From Cyclaneusma minus (lineage: Eukaryota; Ascomycota; Leotiomycetes; Marthamycetales; Marthamycetaceae): a stretch of 64,000 nt of DNA. Within the stretch, counting starts at the first letter, position 1. Each line of letters begins with the position of its first letter. The DNA lies in contig JAKZHN010000038.1 of the NCBI GenBank assembly GCA_037179335.1, positions 248,001-312,000 on the forward strand. Direction: 5' to 3'. The position numbers were made by a program, and so were the translations under genes. Shown piece after piece: positions 33,561-45,051 of this stretch. The notes below the pieces were generated by a model. It was not told where the DNA came from. It was given only the letters and a program-made list of their open reading frames with translations, and ran no database searches.

Positions 33561-34517
33561 ATGTCATCCGTCGGCCCCCAACTTCCGCCGCATCTCGCGA
33601 AGCGCAAGCGCCATTCAGATCCAGACGACGACTCAGACGACGCCGGCCCAGCACCACCGCAAAAGATCCGCGCCGCCAGTCCAAACCCCGCTCCCAAACG
33701 TGTCCTCGGCCCCTCTCTCCCCCCATCAGTATCAGGGCCATCTTCGCCTCCGACCCCGTCTAAGCGCCATCCTCAGACGAAACCCGCCTCACCTCCAGCA
33801 GCCCGTCGCGTCCTCGGCCCCGCGCCACCACCAGCGCCCCTCTCCGAGCGCCCCCCAGAGCCTCCTGTCCATGATGCCGACTCAGACTCCTCCGATGACG
33901 AATACGGCCCCGCGCTCCCCTCTGCCACCAATGGATCCGCCATTGATGACTCTACTCCATCGAATAGCGCTTCAGAGGGTCGCTTTGAAGATGACCCCCA
34001 GGAACCAGCTAAACCCCAGCGCTCCGAATGGATGCTCCTTCCTCCGTCCGCCGATTCCTGGACATCTAAAATCGACCCCACCAAGCTCAAAAATCGCAAA
34101 TTCGCCTCTGGCAAGGCCCAAAAAGACGTTTCCGCCTCTGCAGACGTATCATCCATCTGGACCGAAACACCTGAGCAGAAGCGGAAACGACTTGAAGACC
34201 AAGTCCTAGGACGGACCTCCGCCACCGCGACAAGCACAAATCCCACAGGACCTAAATTGAGCGAAAGAGAGCAAAAAGAGCAAGCAGAAAAAGAGCGCAA
34301 AATCAGAGAATACAATGAGAAAATGCGAGGCAAGAGTCTTTACGAAACGCATGCTAAGAAAGAAGGCAAAGAAGAAGATGACGATCCGAGTAAGAGGGCC
34401 TTTGATCGCGAGAAGGATATGGCTATTGGGGGCCGTATGGATAATGGGAAGAAGAAGGAGATGTTGACGCAAGCGAAGAGCTTTGGGAGTCGTTTTGAGC
34501 GAGGCAGCTTTTTGTAA
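33561..34517 (+). CDS. GPALPP-motif / DUF3752 protein
   Basis: 318 aa, single exon. It matches the GPALPP1 (KIAA1704) family, nuclear proteins of poorly known role. Repeated motifs in the N half are VGPQLPPHL, LGPSLPPS, LGPAPPP and YGPALPS, each a variant of GPxLPP. The C half has the DUF3752 pattern: EWMLLPPSADSW near residue 156, KFASGKAQ, SIWTETPEQKRKRLEDQVLG, a charged coiled coil (EREQKEQAEKERKIREYNEKMRGKSLYE) and the terminal block RAFDREKDMAIGGRMD...AKSFGSRFERGSFL. The start MSSVGPQLPP is the family start. It shares an upstream region with VPS8. Confidence 0.93.
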   Translation: MSSVGPQLPPHLAKRKRHSDPDDDSDDAGPAPPQKIRAASPNPAPKRVLGPSLPPSVSGPSSPPTPSKRHPQTKPASPPAARRVLGPAPPPAPLSERPPEPPVHDADSDSSDDEYGPALPSATNGSAIDDSTPSNSASEGRFEDDPQEPAKPQRSEWMLLPPSADSWTSKIDPTKLKNRKFASGKAQKDVSASADVSSIWTETPEQKRKRLEDQVLGRTSATATSTNPTGPKLSEREQKEQAEKERKIREYNEKMRGKSLYETHAKKEGKEEDDDPSKRAFDREKDMAIGGRMDNGKKKEMLTQAKSFGSRFERGSFL

Positions 34518-35637
34518 ACACTCGCTCGTCATCGAGAAGGAGGAAAGTCGCTGGGAAGCAATATTGCAGCGAGGAAATAAACCGAGCAAATGATTCTTTT
34601 TTACCGGAAGCTTTGTCCCAGCGGGAAAAGAAGAGCAAAGTGAGATTGGGCAACACAAGTTGTCCAGCTGGTCCGACGGCGAACTTTGGTAGCTGCTGGT
34701 TCTCCACGTGCCTAGTACCATGGCTGGAGACTCACAGCAACACTTGAATTCGCAAAAAAAGAAAAGCAACATTGAAGCAAAAACCCGAAACTCGAGCTTA
34801 AAACCAACAAACAGTTGACACGGACGCTGTATCCCAATAATAGACTGGAGCTAGGTCTGGAACTCCCTATAAGAGTATTGCTAATTGCGCCGCCTTGCGC
34901 GCGGCTTCCAGCAAAAGTTTCACAACTTCGATAGCAAAAATAATCAAAAGAATAGTGAAAACAAATCAGAGATCCGGTTTTCATTCTGCCTCATTATTAT
35001 TATGTGTATAAGAAAACAAGACGCTGGGTATTCTCGATTGTCAGAGCTTGACGGAGCACTTGATACTCAGCCCCCAGTAGCGCCCAGCGCCCAGCCCAGG
35101 ACAAGCAAATCGTCAAATTGATCTCACCTACCAGGTCCGCGTGCACATAAAACCCCGTGCTTCAATTAAGACGCCAAGCAAAAAAGCAAAGCACGCTCAA
35201 AGTCAAATCCCGTAACGCCTTGCAAGTATCGCAGAAAGATTTAGATTCGAATTCGTTAATCGCTATCGGAATTCCCTATAGATTTCTCTAGGGAAATCAC
35301 CAGTATCATGATATCCACAAGATGACGGATGTCCAGTGCTATGGATCCAGCCCAATCATGTTCCCTCTTTATACGCCAGCCCGCCAGCCCACATAACTCC
35401 TGAATAAACACAGAGATGCCGCCTAACCGCCTGAGTAAAACAGAGATATCGTATTTCCCTTGCCAGGCTCCGTGTGAAAAGAGGGAAAGGTCGCTAAGTG
35501 AGATGGCAGACAACACATGACATGAGAGGAAAAGCTTCGTCGAGGAAAGTCTTTCCCGATGGGAAAACTCCAAAGGAGATGTATGCATATGCCGTAGTCG
35601 TGACGTTTTGAGAATTCGTATATAGCAGTTCAGGGGG
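34518..35637. other. Convergent intergenic region
   Basis: About 1.1 kb between the GPALPP gene (+) and the RING gene (-). Open frames on the minus strand (34206-34984 and 35256-35954) have no family features, and the second overlaps the RING gene out of frame. Confidence 0.45.
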
Positions 35638-37101
35638 TTAAGCCCATCGTCGTGTGCCGGATTCCAATTGGCCAGGAGTAGGCTCCGTGGTAGAACTACC
35701 GGCAGTAGCATCGGTGCTGCTAGCCCGTCCAGGGATATGGAGAGTCGGAAAACGCACGCCTCGGAAACGAGCGAGCCATGTAGGTCGAGTTGATATTGAT
35801 GGGAGGCCCTCTGGTTGCGTTGTTCTAGCACGTCGAGACTGTCTGGAAGGCTGACTGCTCTGAGCCTGGTTATAGCCGTCAGTAGTATAGATAGGAGTTG
35901 TGACGAATCGACCAGGTAGGACCAATCGAGCTCCCGAAGTGCCACGGAGTCCATTCCATGCTGACTGGGACTGCGAGGGCGTGTTCATCCTGCCGGCCGC
36001 GCGTCGTGCATGGCGTTCCGACATCTCTTCGGTCTCCGTTCCATTTCGCGGTTTGGGGGTATAGTAGTCGGCTTTGCAGAGGGGGCAGCATGCGCGGCGG
36101 CTGGTGAGCCATGGGTCGAGACAGCCGGCGTGGAATGCGTGGCCACATGTCAGTCCTCGAATGTCATCGTTGTCTTCCAGAGTGTCTATGCAGATGGCAC
36201 AGGTATCGCCGGGCGTGTGACAAAGTTCTGGCGGAACAGCATTTTGAATGTGCTCATCATCATCATCATCCTCCTCTTCTTCCACCTGTGATCCCGGCTT
36301 CTGGTCTGGAGTCGTATCGACTGTTCTGACCTCTTGCAGAGGAGCAAGCGTGCTGCTTTCTTTCTCATTGTCGCTCAAATGTATGTTCTCGACAGTGTTG
36401 ATTGAGAGGCTCTTCCGGCCTTCGTCATCGGATCTGTCGGCACAAGGCAGAATGGCAATATCTGAGCCTGCGTGCCCGGATATTGTGGATATGCGTCTAG
36501 CTTGCTCCATCGACCGTTTGGTTCCGGTCAGCGAAGGTGGTGAATTTTCACTCGTCTCTCTGATACTTCCAGCCCTACTCGGCGGTGCAGTAACACCGCC
36601 GTTTGTCGGTAGACCCTCTCGTGCTCTCGTAGCAACCCAGTTCTTGTATTTCGTCATGGGGAAGCGCTCGTTGACCTCATCCATACTCATTAGTTTCTTT
36701 TCACGCCTCCGACGATGTGGCCGAGGCATGGTTTCGAGAACAATCGGATCCGGGCCGTCGCCCGCCGCTTGTCGTGCTCGGACGCGAGCATTGTATCTGA
36801 AGCAATACTTGACGCCGACGATGATCCTTTGTATGATGTCAGTATGCGGAGCAATGTGGGCTGCAGATTTATGGTTCGCCACTTACCATAAGTTGGTGAA
36901 GACGACGCCAAAACCCAGAGCAACAAAGAAAAGCAGCGGCGAGCTCGTGGTCGAGTTGCCGCCGCCTCCACCGGATGGGGTAGTCGTCGCGCTGGGTGTA
37001 GTCAAGGTGGCTGTAGCGTCCGGCGAGGTAGTTGAAGATGGTGATGCCTGTCGCACGGCAAGCTCGACAGACCTTCCAATGAAAGCCAGCACCTCATCCA
37101 T
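35638..37101 (-). CDS. RING-H2 finger membrane protein, probable E3 ubiquitin ligase
   Basis: 467 aa. Exon 1 is 36887-37101, starting in a GCCATGG context; a 60-nt intron (36827-36886, GTAAGT..CAAAG) rebuilds the Trp codon inside a membrane helix; exon 2 is 35638-36826. A Ser/Thr-rich N-terminal part is followed by one transmembrane helix (about 54-78, SPLLFFVALGFGVVFTNL and on) and a basic stop-transfer (RYNARVRAR). Then come a PHRRRREKK run, an acidic stretch (EEEEDDDDDE) and the RING-H2 at 281-322: CAIC, CGHAFHAGC and CCPLC, with C3H2C3 spacing. The layout fits RNF13/167-like or Tul1-like ligases of the secretory or endosomal system, but without a visible PA domain. Confidence 0.9.
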
Positions 37102-38309
37102 GGCGGTCACGGTTGCGATGTTGTCGGGCGGTCGGAATGGGTGTTTGCTGCAGTCGAAGAGGCGGCGCCCGAGGCGGAGACGGTTCGGCTGATCAACTGG
37201 ACCAAGGCTGCATCGGCAAATGAATCAGTCCAGTCGTAATATTGCACTGGCAGCGAGTAAGGCTTCCAAGGCCGGATCAATTGGCAAACTTAAATGGCAC
37301 AATGCGGGTGCCAACAACAATGGCTGGGCCGGGGGCGGACTGGGGAATGAGGTGAAGGAGAGTGGCGGGAGGCGGAGAATGAAGTAGCGAACGACGGGAC
37401 TGACTTGAAGGCTGAAAGCCGGCTCAAAGGCGTGAGCTTTTAGCGCTACGACAATCCAAACTCTCAGGCCGGCCTTGAGCTCCTAGGCAAAAAAGTCAAT
37501 AATAAGCTGGTCGACACTTGAGACAGACCTGATTATTCGGGCAGTGAGACAGCCGCACAGGGGCGATGTTTAATCCAATGGAATATTATCGATGCATCAT
37601 CACCATGGCCTCGCCGCCTCTGGAGTCTGCCTTTCATCCGCGAGTCAGTAGCGCCCCCAGACAAGGGCCGAGCCTGGGGCCGGAGAGGCCTTGTTCGAGA
37701 GCGCTAGCCGCCATTTACATCATGGCAAGCCTGGCTTGTATATGTTTCATGTCAAGTCTTCCAGATCAATTTCCAGCATGTCGCCGACCGAATATATGCA
37801 TCCTCCTCTGGACCCAGCCGGCAGAATCCCTCTGCCAGCAAGCAAGGTCGCCAACGCCCAGCTAGTTGACTTCCATGCAAGCAGCTGCTGTACAACACCA
37901 AGCTCGGCGGATTAAGAGGGAGACAAGATTTGGTGGACAAAGTGCCGAAACTCACGCTGCAAGGATCGCAGTCTCGTGGGTGCTGATACATGTATTGAAA
38001 GGGGTCTCGGGCTAGACATTTCCTGGTATAGATCCCGTCTTGGCAATGATCTTCGCGGGGTCTGCAACTCCGCATTGCAACACATCTCTTCAAGTCCGGT
38101 TCACCTACAACGTCCACGTCCTCGCTCTAGCGAATTTCTACCCAATCCCCAGACGTCCCACCTTCACACCACTGACGGCTCCGAGCATCCCGGGGACCCC
38201 AGGCCCCTCGTCTCGCAGCCGCTCGAACTCGTGCTGCGCGCATGCACCTTAGTGTGAGCTCATCGCAAGATTGACAAAAGACACCACGCGATCAAGCGAG
38301 CAACTGAAA
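37102..38309. promoter_or_regulatory. Divergent intergenic region, RING gene (-) and cyclophilin H (+)
   Basis: 1.2 kb. It holds both promoters; plus-strand open frames 37566-37865 and 37976-38257 lack any family signal. Confidence 0.45.
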
Positions 38310-39151
38310 ATGGCTCCCACCCAGCTGCCGGCATCGGGCAACCCGCTGTGAGTATTGCGCAACCAGTGTGTCATCGGACCATACTAATGCTCATCTAGCG
38401 TCTTCTTCGACATCACTCTTGGAGGTGCGATTTGGTCTTCTAGCCGTCTTCCTACTTTCTAGAGCCATCCAACGGCCCTTTTCCTACCCGGGATATTGCC
38501 ACATGCTTTCTGAAAGTCACCGCTCTGTACTTCATCATGTGATATGAAAGTCCCGTGATAATGTCCCTTTCCTGACATCAACACATCACATATTGCCTCT
38601 TTCATGTTATCAAATTGCGACCTTTCGCACACATACTGCGCAAATACTGATGCTAACACCACCCAGGCGAACCACTCGGCCGAATTACGATGGAATTATT
38701 CTCCGACCTAGTCCCCCGCACCGCCGCCAACTTCCACGCCTTCTGCATCGGCAGTACCAAGTCACCCCTCGGCCGCCCACAGGGCTACAAAGGCTCCAAA
38801 TTCCACCGCGTCATCAAGGACTTCATGGTGCAAGGCGGCGATTTCCTCAACGGCGACGGCACCGGCAGCACCTGCATCTACGGCACCAAAAGTTTTGCTG
38901 ACGAAAACTTTACACTCAAGCACGATGCACCTGGCTTGCTTAGTATGGCAAATGCGGGACCTAATGGCAATGGAAGTCAGTTTTTTATTACGCTGAGGGA
39001 AGCGTCGTTTTTGGATGGGAAACACGTGGTTTTTGGGAAGGTGGTGGAGGGAATGGATGTGGTGAGGATGATGGAGGGGGTTAGGACGGGGTATAGGGGG
39101 AAGGATGTGCCAAATCAGGATTTGGTGATTGCTCAGTGTGGGGAGATGTGA
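38310..39151 (+). CDS. Peptidyl-prolyl cis-trans isomerase H (cyclophilin H)
   Basis: Spliceosome-associated cyclophilin type (binds the U4/U6 tri-snRNP in animals). Exons are 38310-38347 (MAPTQLPASGNPL), 38399-38424 (VFFDITLGG) and 38667-39151. Introns are 51 nt and 242 nt, the second with a CTAAC branch and CACCCAG acceptor. 182 aa, family length. Active-site blocks are FHRVIKDFMVQGGDF (Arg near 69), GPNGNGSQFFITL and FLDGKHVVFGKVVEGMDVV. The Trp that contacts cyclosporin in cyclophilin A is Phe136 here. The CypH insert GSTKSPLGRPQGYKGSKFHR and end VIAQCGEM fit the H type well. Confidence 0.94.
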
Positions 39152-40791
39152 GCGGGCCGACAAGGATGAGGTGAAAAGGAAAAGGGTCGAAAATAGAATA
39201 GAGGGTGAAAAGCAATGAATTTGAAGTTCAAGACTAGGTATGTTGCAAAACCATGCATAATGTGGGTGGCTAATGGCTTGCTCCTGTCAATGGCTGAACA
39301 TTTCTTGTGCCATAGTGTCGCGTCTGGGACTGAAGATTCGCAAATACAATGTGATGCGGGCTAGCTAGCTAGTTCCGCTATATCCCAGACAGCTTTAGGG
39401 GTAAGTTTCCACAGGAATAGCCAACTCGCCTAATAGCCCCATGGTAGTATTTTGATAGGCTTCAAATAAAGGCTTCAAATAAGGGCCCTAAAAGCGCAAT
39501 CAGCCCTATGCCTGGATACGTGCGACAAGACTTGATCTGTAAAAGTTCTAAACCCCGTGACCAGCATTTTAAATTTTGTTGCACATCGAGAGCTTCCGGA
39601 CGGAGTGGTCGGACGGCGTGGTCGGAAAAAGCTGCCGGGGCCCCGGGGGTAATTGCGCACAGGAGGTTTCATGTTGCACATCGAAAAGTGTCGGGCGCGG
39701 GCTTCGGACGGGGGCTTCGAACGGAGGCTTCAAAGCTATTGCGGGAGCTTCGGAGAGAAAGCTATGGATAGGAAACGCGGCTGGCAGCTACGATCAGGAG
39801 TTTTTGTTGCATGTCGACGAGTTGTCGGCCGAGCTGTCAGACGGGAGCTGCGGATACGGGTTGCGGACGCAGTTTCGTACTTCAGTTTTGCACATCGACA
39901 TACGGACGGGCGGACGGATGGCCAGGATTTTAAACAGAGCTGCGAGTAGGATTCGCCGATATAAGTTGTGGAAAGATTGCACGAGACTACCGACTCCTAT
40001 ATTGAGACGAGAAAGAGGAAGTGACCAGTGAGCTGAGGAAAATGAGACATAGCTTGTCCGGCCCTTTTAAAGGGAAAGGTGAGAAACGAGGGCAAGAGAG
40101 AACGCAAAATCATAACTTTCCCAGGTGCCTCCAAAAGAGGAGAAAAAAGAAGTCTCGAAGCAAGACCAAAAAGAACGTGTTCCCACGTTTTACATGCACC
40201 CCCAACCCGTCTTAGGTTGCGAATGCAAGTGCCCCCCTCGAGGGGTCATTTCTTCTCTTCCCAGGAAAGCAGTCGAATCTGAGCACTTGGCTCTTGGCGT
40301 GGAAGTTTGCACCGATATGCAATACCCAGTATGCTAAAAAATCCGATTACCGCTAATTGAAAGATAGATGCGAATTCGGGTATATATGGCAAGGCTGTGT
40401 GGTGAGCCGAGGGCAGGGCATGGGTTGGAATTAGGAGATCTAGGACTAACGGCCGTCGAGTCAATATATATCACCGTGACCGCCGTGAAGTCAAGGGAAA
40501 ATTCTCGTGAATTATTGAGTATACCCAAGGGCTTAGGGGGCAAAGTAAAAAGGGGCTCTGAACAATTGAGGACTAGAGAGTAGAGACCATCCAAACTTCT
40601 AAACAATAACCATGTGCTTAGGTAGTGGGCCATGGATGGAGACGGATCTTCTCTGTTCACATTCTGAGCCTGAAATCGTGGAATTATACGCAGTGATAGA
40701 AACCTGTGATATCATGAGAACAGACTCCCTAATCCCCCCCGTCCCCCAACCCCCCAACAGGCCAAAAAGCATCAACTAAAACCGCCCAGCA
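39152..40791. other. 1.6 kb convergent gene-free region with degenerate GC-rich repeats
   Basis: Between cyclophilin H (+) and the Cys-rich membrane protein (-). No supportable gene. AGGCTTCAAATA is repeated in tandem at about 39458-39482. From 39579 on it has scattered near-copies of TTGCACATCGA and CGGACGG-type strings, listed separately. Confidence 0.5.
39579..39920. repeat. Degenerate repeat cluster built on TTGCACATCGA and GGACGG strings
   Basis: TTGCACATCGA occurs exactly at 39579, 39674 and 39888 and as TTGCATGTCGA at 39807. The spacing is 95, 133 and 81 bp, each followed by GTCGG/CGGACGG-rich sequence. The pattern suggests a decayed minisatellite or transposon remnant. No open reading frame with family content. 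Confidence 0.45.
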
Positions 40792-42039
40792 TCATCCCTC
40801 CATCTCATACGTCTCCTTAACCTCCTCCTCCTCTTTCACACCCTCCATCCTGTCTTGTCCATCCCCACTCTTAATCTCCCGCATCTGAATCCCCTCCGCC
40901 CCCAACTCGACCGGCACCATGATATCTCCCGGCCCCAGCGCCGCCATCGGCACGCCCCTACTTCTTCTATTCTGACTCCCTGTCCTCTCCCAGCTATTTG
41001 CTCCTCCCGGACTCCCCGCAATCCTCTCTCCCTGTGGCCCTAGCCCCTCATCCTCTTCCGTAAAAGGTCCCGCCATCGCCCTTGGTCCAAAATAGCTTTT
41101 CTGGCCCCCCCTACCGCTTCTCGCACTGGCCCACCGTCCCAACCAGCCTGGTCGAGGCGGCCTCGTGGCGGCTCCGTCTTCGTCGAATTGGACTGCCCCG
41201 TAGCCGTCGGCATCTGCGTTTACTCCGTTGCTTCCTCTTTCGCCCTTTTCGGAAGCGTTTTTGCGGTGACGGATACAGCAGAATGCTAGTAGACCAATGA
41301 TGGCGAGCGCAACAATTGCAACGCCTACACCGATGCCGGCTTTCGCACCGGTGGATAAGCCGGAGGAAGGAGCGGTGGTCACGCTGACCCCACTGGGCAG
41401 CGAACTCACTACACCACTCGCCGTCGCTGTACCATTAGCCATCTGCGTCGCAACCGCCCCAGACGAGGAGTCTGTGGCCGTGGACACGCAAGACCCTGCG
41501 TTCGTGCCGCTGCCGCAAGCATAGCCATTGTCACAGCAGTACACGTTGTCCTCGCAGAGATATTGTGATAATGCACAAGGGTTTTGGCAGCAGGCTGCTG
41601 ATAAGGAACTCGAGGTCGTTGTGAGAAGAGAGGCGGTGGAGGAGATGGTTGTAGTAATGGTGACAGTGACTGCAATAGTGCTGTTGCAGGAATGGAAACC
41701 GTTGTCGCAAGGGTTGTCGCAATCGGAGGCGAGGTCGCAGCAGGAGTCTCCCCTGGTGGGTGAGATGTAGCAGTAATCGGTGTTGGCGCAGCAGGCGGGA
41801 TCAGTCGTTATATTGTTGCCTGGAAGGAGATGGATGAGCTGGTGCTAGTACCTTATATGATGAGGGGAGTAGAGACGACTAGGACAGAAAAAAGAGACAG
41901 GTGGTGATGCTAGGAGAGACGTACATGAATGTGAGTCTGCAGCACAAGTATTGGTATCTCTCGAGAGCAGAGTTGGTAATGTCCCAAACAGATATCGCGG
42001 ATTCAGCTCATTCTGAGCCATCGCAGCATATCTCTCCAT
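40792..42039 (-). CDS. Cys-rich type I membrane protein, possible surface sensor
   Basis: Exons 41925-42039 and 40792-41819 are joined by a 105-nt intron (41820-41924, GTACGT..CTTCCAG), which completes SHS-C-NNITT; 380 aa from the ATG at 42039. The ectodomain has many Cys, including four CC pairs (DPACCAN, DSCCDL, AACCQN, VYCCDN), an N-glycosylation site, and Ser/Thr-rich stretches (VTVTITTTISSTASLLTTTSSS). One transmembrane helix follows (AGIGVGVAIVALAIIGLLAF) with CCIRHRK stop-transfer, then a cytosolic tail of about 150 residues. No signal peptide is visible at MERYAAMAQNEL; the mature form may start at QNELNPRYLFG, with the signal on an upstream exon I could not find. Looks like Mid2/Wsc-style fungal surface proteins by layout only. 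Confidence 0.7.
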
Positions 42040-42969
42040 GCTTGCTTGCTCCACGTCCTTCGCGTCGTCGTACTTGATCAAACACTCAACCGGTAAAGCA
42101 TTCACCAAAATTCATAGAACAATCACAGACGTCAGAAATCATGCGAGCCAGCACGCATCGCCGCCGAATAGCTTCGCAAGTGAAAGGGCGAGTGACGCTT
42201 TGCATACTTTGCGATACTCGAGCCGGAGTTGATCGAACAAAGAAACACACAGGCGTTTCGTTTCGAGGCGTAGTACTAGTGTAATGAAAGAAGCAAACCG
42301 CATGGCAGCTCGCCATACTCGAGCTTACATACCGAATCATCGCGTGCGGTTCTCAGCTACAGCCTCGTACAGGAACGGCACAAAGGAAATCGACTTACTC
42401 GCCCGACGCAGAGATCAAACAAAGAGGCGGTCGAGGGTGGCAATGGCAATGCGAATGATCGATTTCTTCGCACACTTACGATATTTGTGCATAAACCACT
42501 GCCGTGCTACGCGCGAGCCTGTTCTTCATTTGTTGGAGGATGGGAAAGCTGGAATCGTGTAAGCCGGTATGCAGCATTCGGTGGGAATTCCCATTCGGTG
42601 CCGTCACGAGCTGAAAGGCAGGCCGGCTGTTCGCAGTTATGATTGGCGGCGTCAGCGTGGCCTCGCATCGTGGGGAATGGAGAAATGCAGCCCGGTATCG
42701 AAGCCTGGACCTAGAAGAATCGTTCTGTAGTAGTGTGGGTGCATAACCAACGGGATATTGATAACTCCCGCCCGAGGGTGTGTGGTAAATGGGGAATCAA
42801 GGAATGATCGTCTTGATCGGCTCTTAGCCAGACCGCCTCGACTTTGCGTTCCTGTGTTGTGTCAACTGTCAAGTCACACTCAATGCGAAACATGGAAAAT
42901 GGCGGCTCAAATGGGTATCATTTCACTCGCTGTCCGAGCTAATCAGCGGCTTCCTGCGTTTTTGCGTTT
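42040..42969. other. Upstream region of the Cys-rich gene; Mak11 3' flank
   Basis: 930 bp. An unfound signal-peptide exon of the Cys-rich gene may lie here. I searched the minus strand by eye for an ATG plus hydrophobic run plus donor and found none convincing. Confidence 0.4.
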
Positions 42970-44460
42970 TCAAACCTCCTTCCCCTCGTCAATATCTTCT
43001 TCTGCATCATCCTCCAACTCCTCCGGAAGATGCAGCATCACGAATGCTGCCAGACATGTAACTCGGTTGTCAGTTTCGTATGTACCCAGAAGCTTTCCAA
43101 CTTTGTTGGGCTGCTCTTCTCGGACAAGGAGATTCGACCTGGACAATCCCCAAAGTCTGATCGATCCATCGCTGCCAGCAGATATTATGACCAGGTCTCT
43201 GTTGCCACCAGTGTTGGATTCGAGAACCACAAAGTCCTTGATACGACTTTGCACTCCTGCATCTTTGCCGCCTAATTGTGCAACGAGTTTTGCTGCCGGT
43301 ATTGATGCCTCCTTCGAATCCTTTGCGGCCTTTGCCTCCTTCGCCTTCTCGGTCGTTGTAGTCGTCAGGTCTTTGGGACTCGTCGAATAAAACATGATCC
43401 TTCCGTCCTCCGTCGACACAGCAAGAACCGACTCTTCCTCTCCTTTCTTGGTTGCGACATAGCACATCTGATGTATCTTCGTCCGTGAATCCGGAACAGC
43501 CTTGCATCTGACCTTACTATCCATTCCAAACACCACGCAGCCCCTCTCGAATCCCACAGCAAACTCCTCTCCTCCATCTTCCGTACTTCCCCAGGCAACT
43601 TTCCTTCCCTCACCACTTCCAAACTTTCCCTCACCTGCAGCCGTCAGAACGTCTCGTTCGAATTGGAGCACTCCAGCCTTCTTTCCAGTGACCAAATTCC
43701 ATAATCGCATACACTTCTCTCCCTTGCCCACACTAATCATCAACTTCATACTCGGGTGAACTGCAAAGTCGTTGACGCCCGCCGGAGTCTCTCCAGCAGC
43801 TGCCGTATCCCCGCTTGGTCTTCCCACTGCCTTGGGCACGGGTGCTTTGATAGTGCTCAACATAGCCCAATCCCTCGTTCTCGTAACAGCAACCGTACAG
43901 TCTTCTGCCGCACTGAGCAGCTTTCCTCGGGTGGGAAAGGCCAGTTTTGTGACGGTACTCAGATGGTGTACTAAACTTCCGAGCTGACGATTTTGAGGGT
44001 TTTCGATGACGGCCTTCTTCGACAGGGAGGGAAGAGCGGGGACACTGTGCTTCGTGGGTGGATGGGCGGAGATATGGTAAAGTTTGATTTGCTGGTCGGT
44101 GGAGCCGCTGGCTAGGACAATTTTTTGGTGCTGTTTCGGCACGGGCGCAGAGGGGGGAGAGAGGGCGAGACAGCGGATGGCGGACGTGTGGGGTTCGAAG
44201 AGGAAAGTATCTGCGAATTGAATCTCATCGCTATTCGAGTCAGATTCAGTGGTCTGCGGAAGGGTTGCGGTCATGCCATGGAGGACGCGGTCGTAGGAGC
44301 CAGCGATGATCTGTATGGTGATGGGTTTGCTGCCAGTCTTTGGCTTCTTGCTGGGCGCAGCTTTTGGCGGTGGAGAGGCAATTTTGACTTTCTTCGCAGG
44401 CGCCGTGCTCTTGACCGGAGCCGGCTCGCTGAGGTTGGTCTGTCTCTTTCTCTTCGCCAT
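42970..44460 (-). CDS. mak11: Mak11/PAK1IP1-like WD40 ribosome biogenesis factor
   Basis: Nucleolar factor needed for 60S subunit assembly. 496 aa, single exon, from the ATG at 44460 (MAKRKRQTNL); the frame is open upstream but the basic nucleolar start is the family one. A Lys/Pro-rich N terminus precedes a seven-blade-type WD40 propeller: IQIIAGSYDRVLHGMTA, SAIRCLALS, LASGSTDQQIKLYHI, VTKLAFPTRGKLLSAAEDCTVAVTRTRDW, GVNDFAVHPSMKLMISVGKGEKCMRLWNLVTGKKAGVL, EEFAVGFERGCVVF and ISAGSDGSIRLWGL. The block around KGEKCMRLWNL is characteristic of Mak11. The acidic tail is LPEELEDDAEEDIDEGKEV. Confidence 0.92.
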   Translation of the reverse strand: MAKRKRQTNLSEPAPVKSTAPAKKVKIASPPPKAAPSKKPKTGSKPITIQIIAGSYDRVLHGMTATLPQTTESDSNSDEIQFADTFLFEPHTSAIRCLALSPPSAPVPKQHQKIVLASGSTDQQIKLYHISAHPPTKHSVPALPSLSKKAVIENPQNRQLGSLVHHLSTVTKLAFPTRGKLLSAAEDCTVAVTRTRDWAMLSTIKAPVPKAVGRPSGDTAAAGETPAGVNDFAVHPSMKLMISVGKGEKCMRLWNLVTGKKAGVLQFERDVLTAAGEGKFGSGEGRKVAWGSTEDGGEEFAVGFERGCVVFGMDSKVRCKAVPDSRTKIHQMCYVATKKGEEESVLAVSTEDGRIMFYSTSPKDLTTTTTEKAKEAKAAKDSKEASIPAAKLVAQLGGKDAGVQSRIKDFVVLESNTGGNRDLVIISAGSDGSIRLWGLSRSNLLVREEQPNKVGKLLGTYETDNRVTCLAAFVMLHLPEELEDDAEEDIDEGKEV

Positions 44461-45051
44461 GTTGGGAGTGTTGTGTTTGAAAAAGGTGGGTTGTGAATTG
44501 CAGATGGAAAGCTCAGAAAAGTTTCGAGGCGGAATCATTTTCTCTGTAGAAGTACGCTAGCGGCCGCGGCTCTTGCAGCACGGGGCCTTCACATGCCAAG
44601 CCTTGTCGATTACCTCGAGACTCCACATCGGGGCCATTTGACAGTTCCAATATCCATGAACCCTTTCCACTTTGCAATCTGTGGAGAGTTGAGGGTTTGA
44701 AATACTGATATTCTTAGGCTCGAATGTTATACAGGGTTAAGTTTCTACTAGTCATAACAAACATGAAAAATCGATATCATCTAACATTTCTCTAACTTTC
44801 AGAACCCAGAACGAAGCAGAGTCAAACCCATGCAATTCCGTAACTCCTTGCAGCTTCGTAACCGTCAATGAAAAGGTATCCTGTCGGCCCCGGCATAACT
44901 GACAACAAACGCCTCGCAAATTCCAAATTGACAATCTAGAAAATCCCTAGGCATTGCAACATCGTCCGAACTCTTCGCCCCTTGACCCGGTCCTCGGAGA
45001 TGCTTCGAAATCCCATCTTCCAACAGCTCATTACGGGCGGGGAGTGACCCA
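44461..45051. other. Intergenic, Mak11 upstream and Cdc14/SIN 3' flank
   Basis: 591 bp, no supportable gene. Confidence 0.45.

Noticed and set aside
38425..38666. snoRNA in cyclophilin H intron 2
   Set aside because: GTGATAA- and CTGA-like strings exist but not in correct C/D box spacing with a terminal stem.
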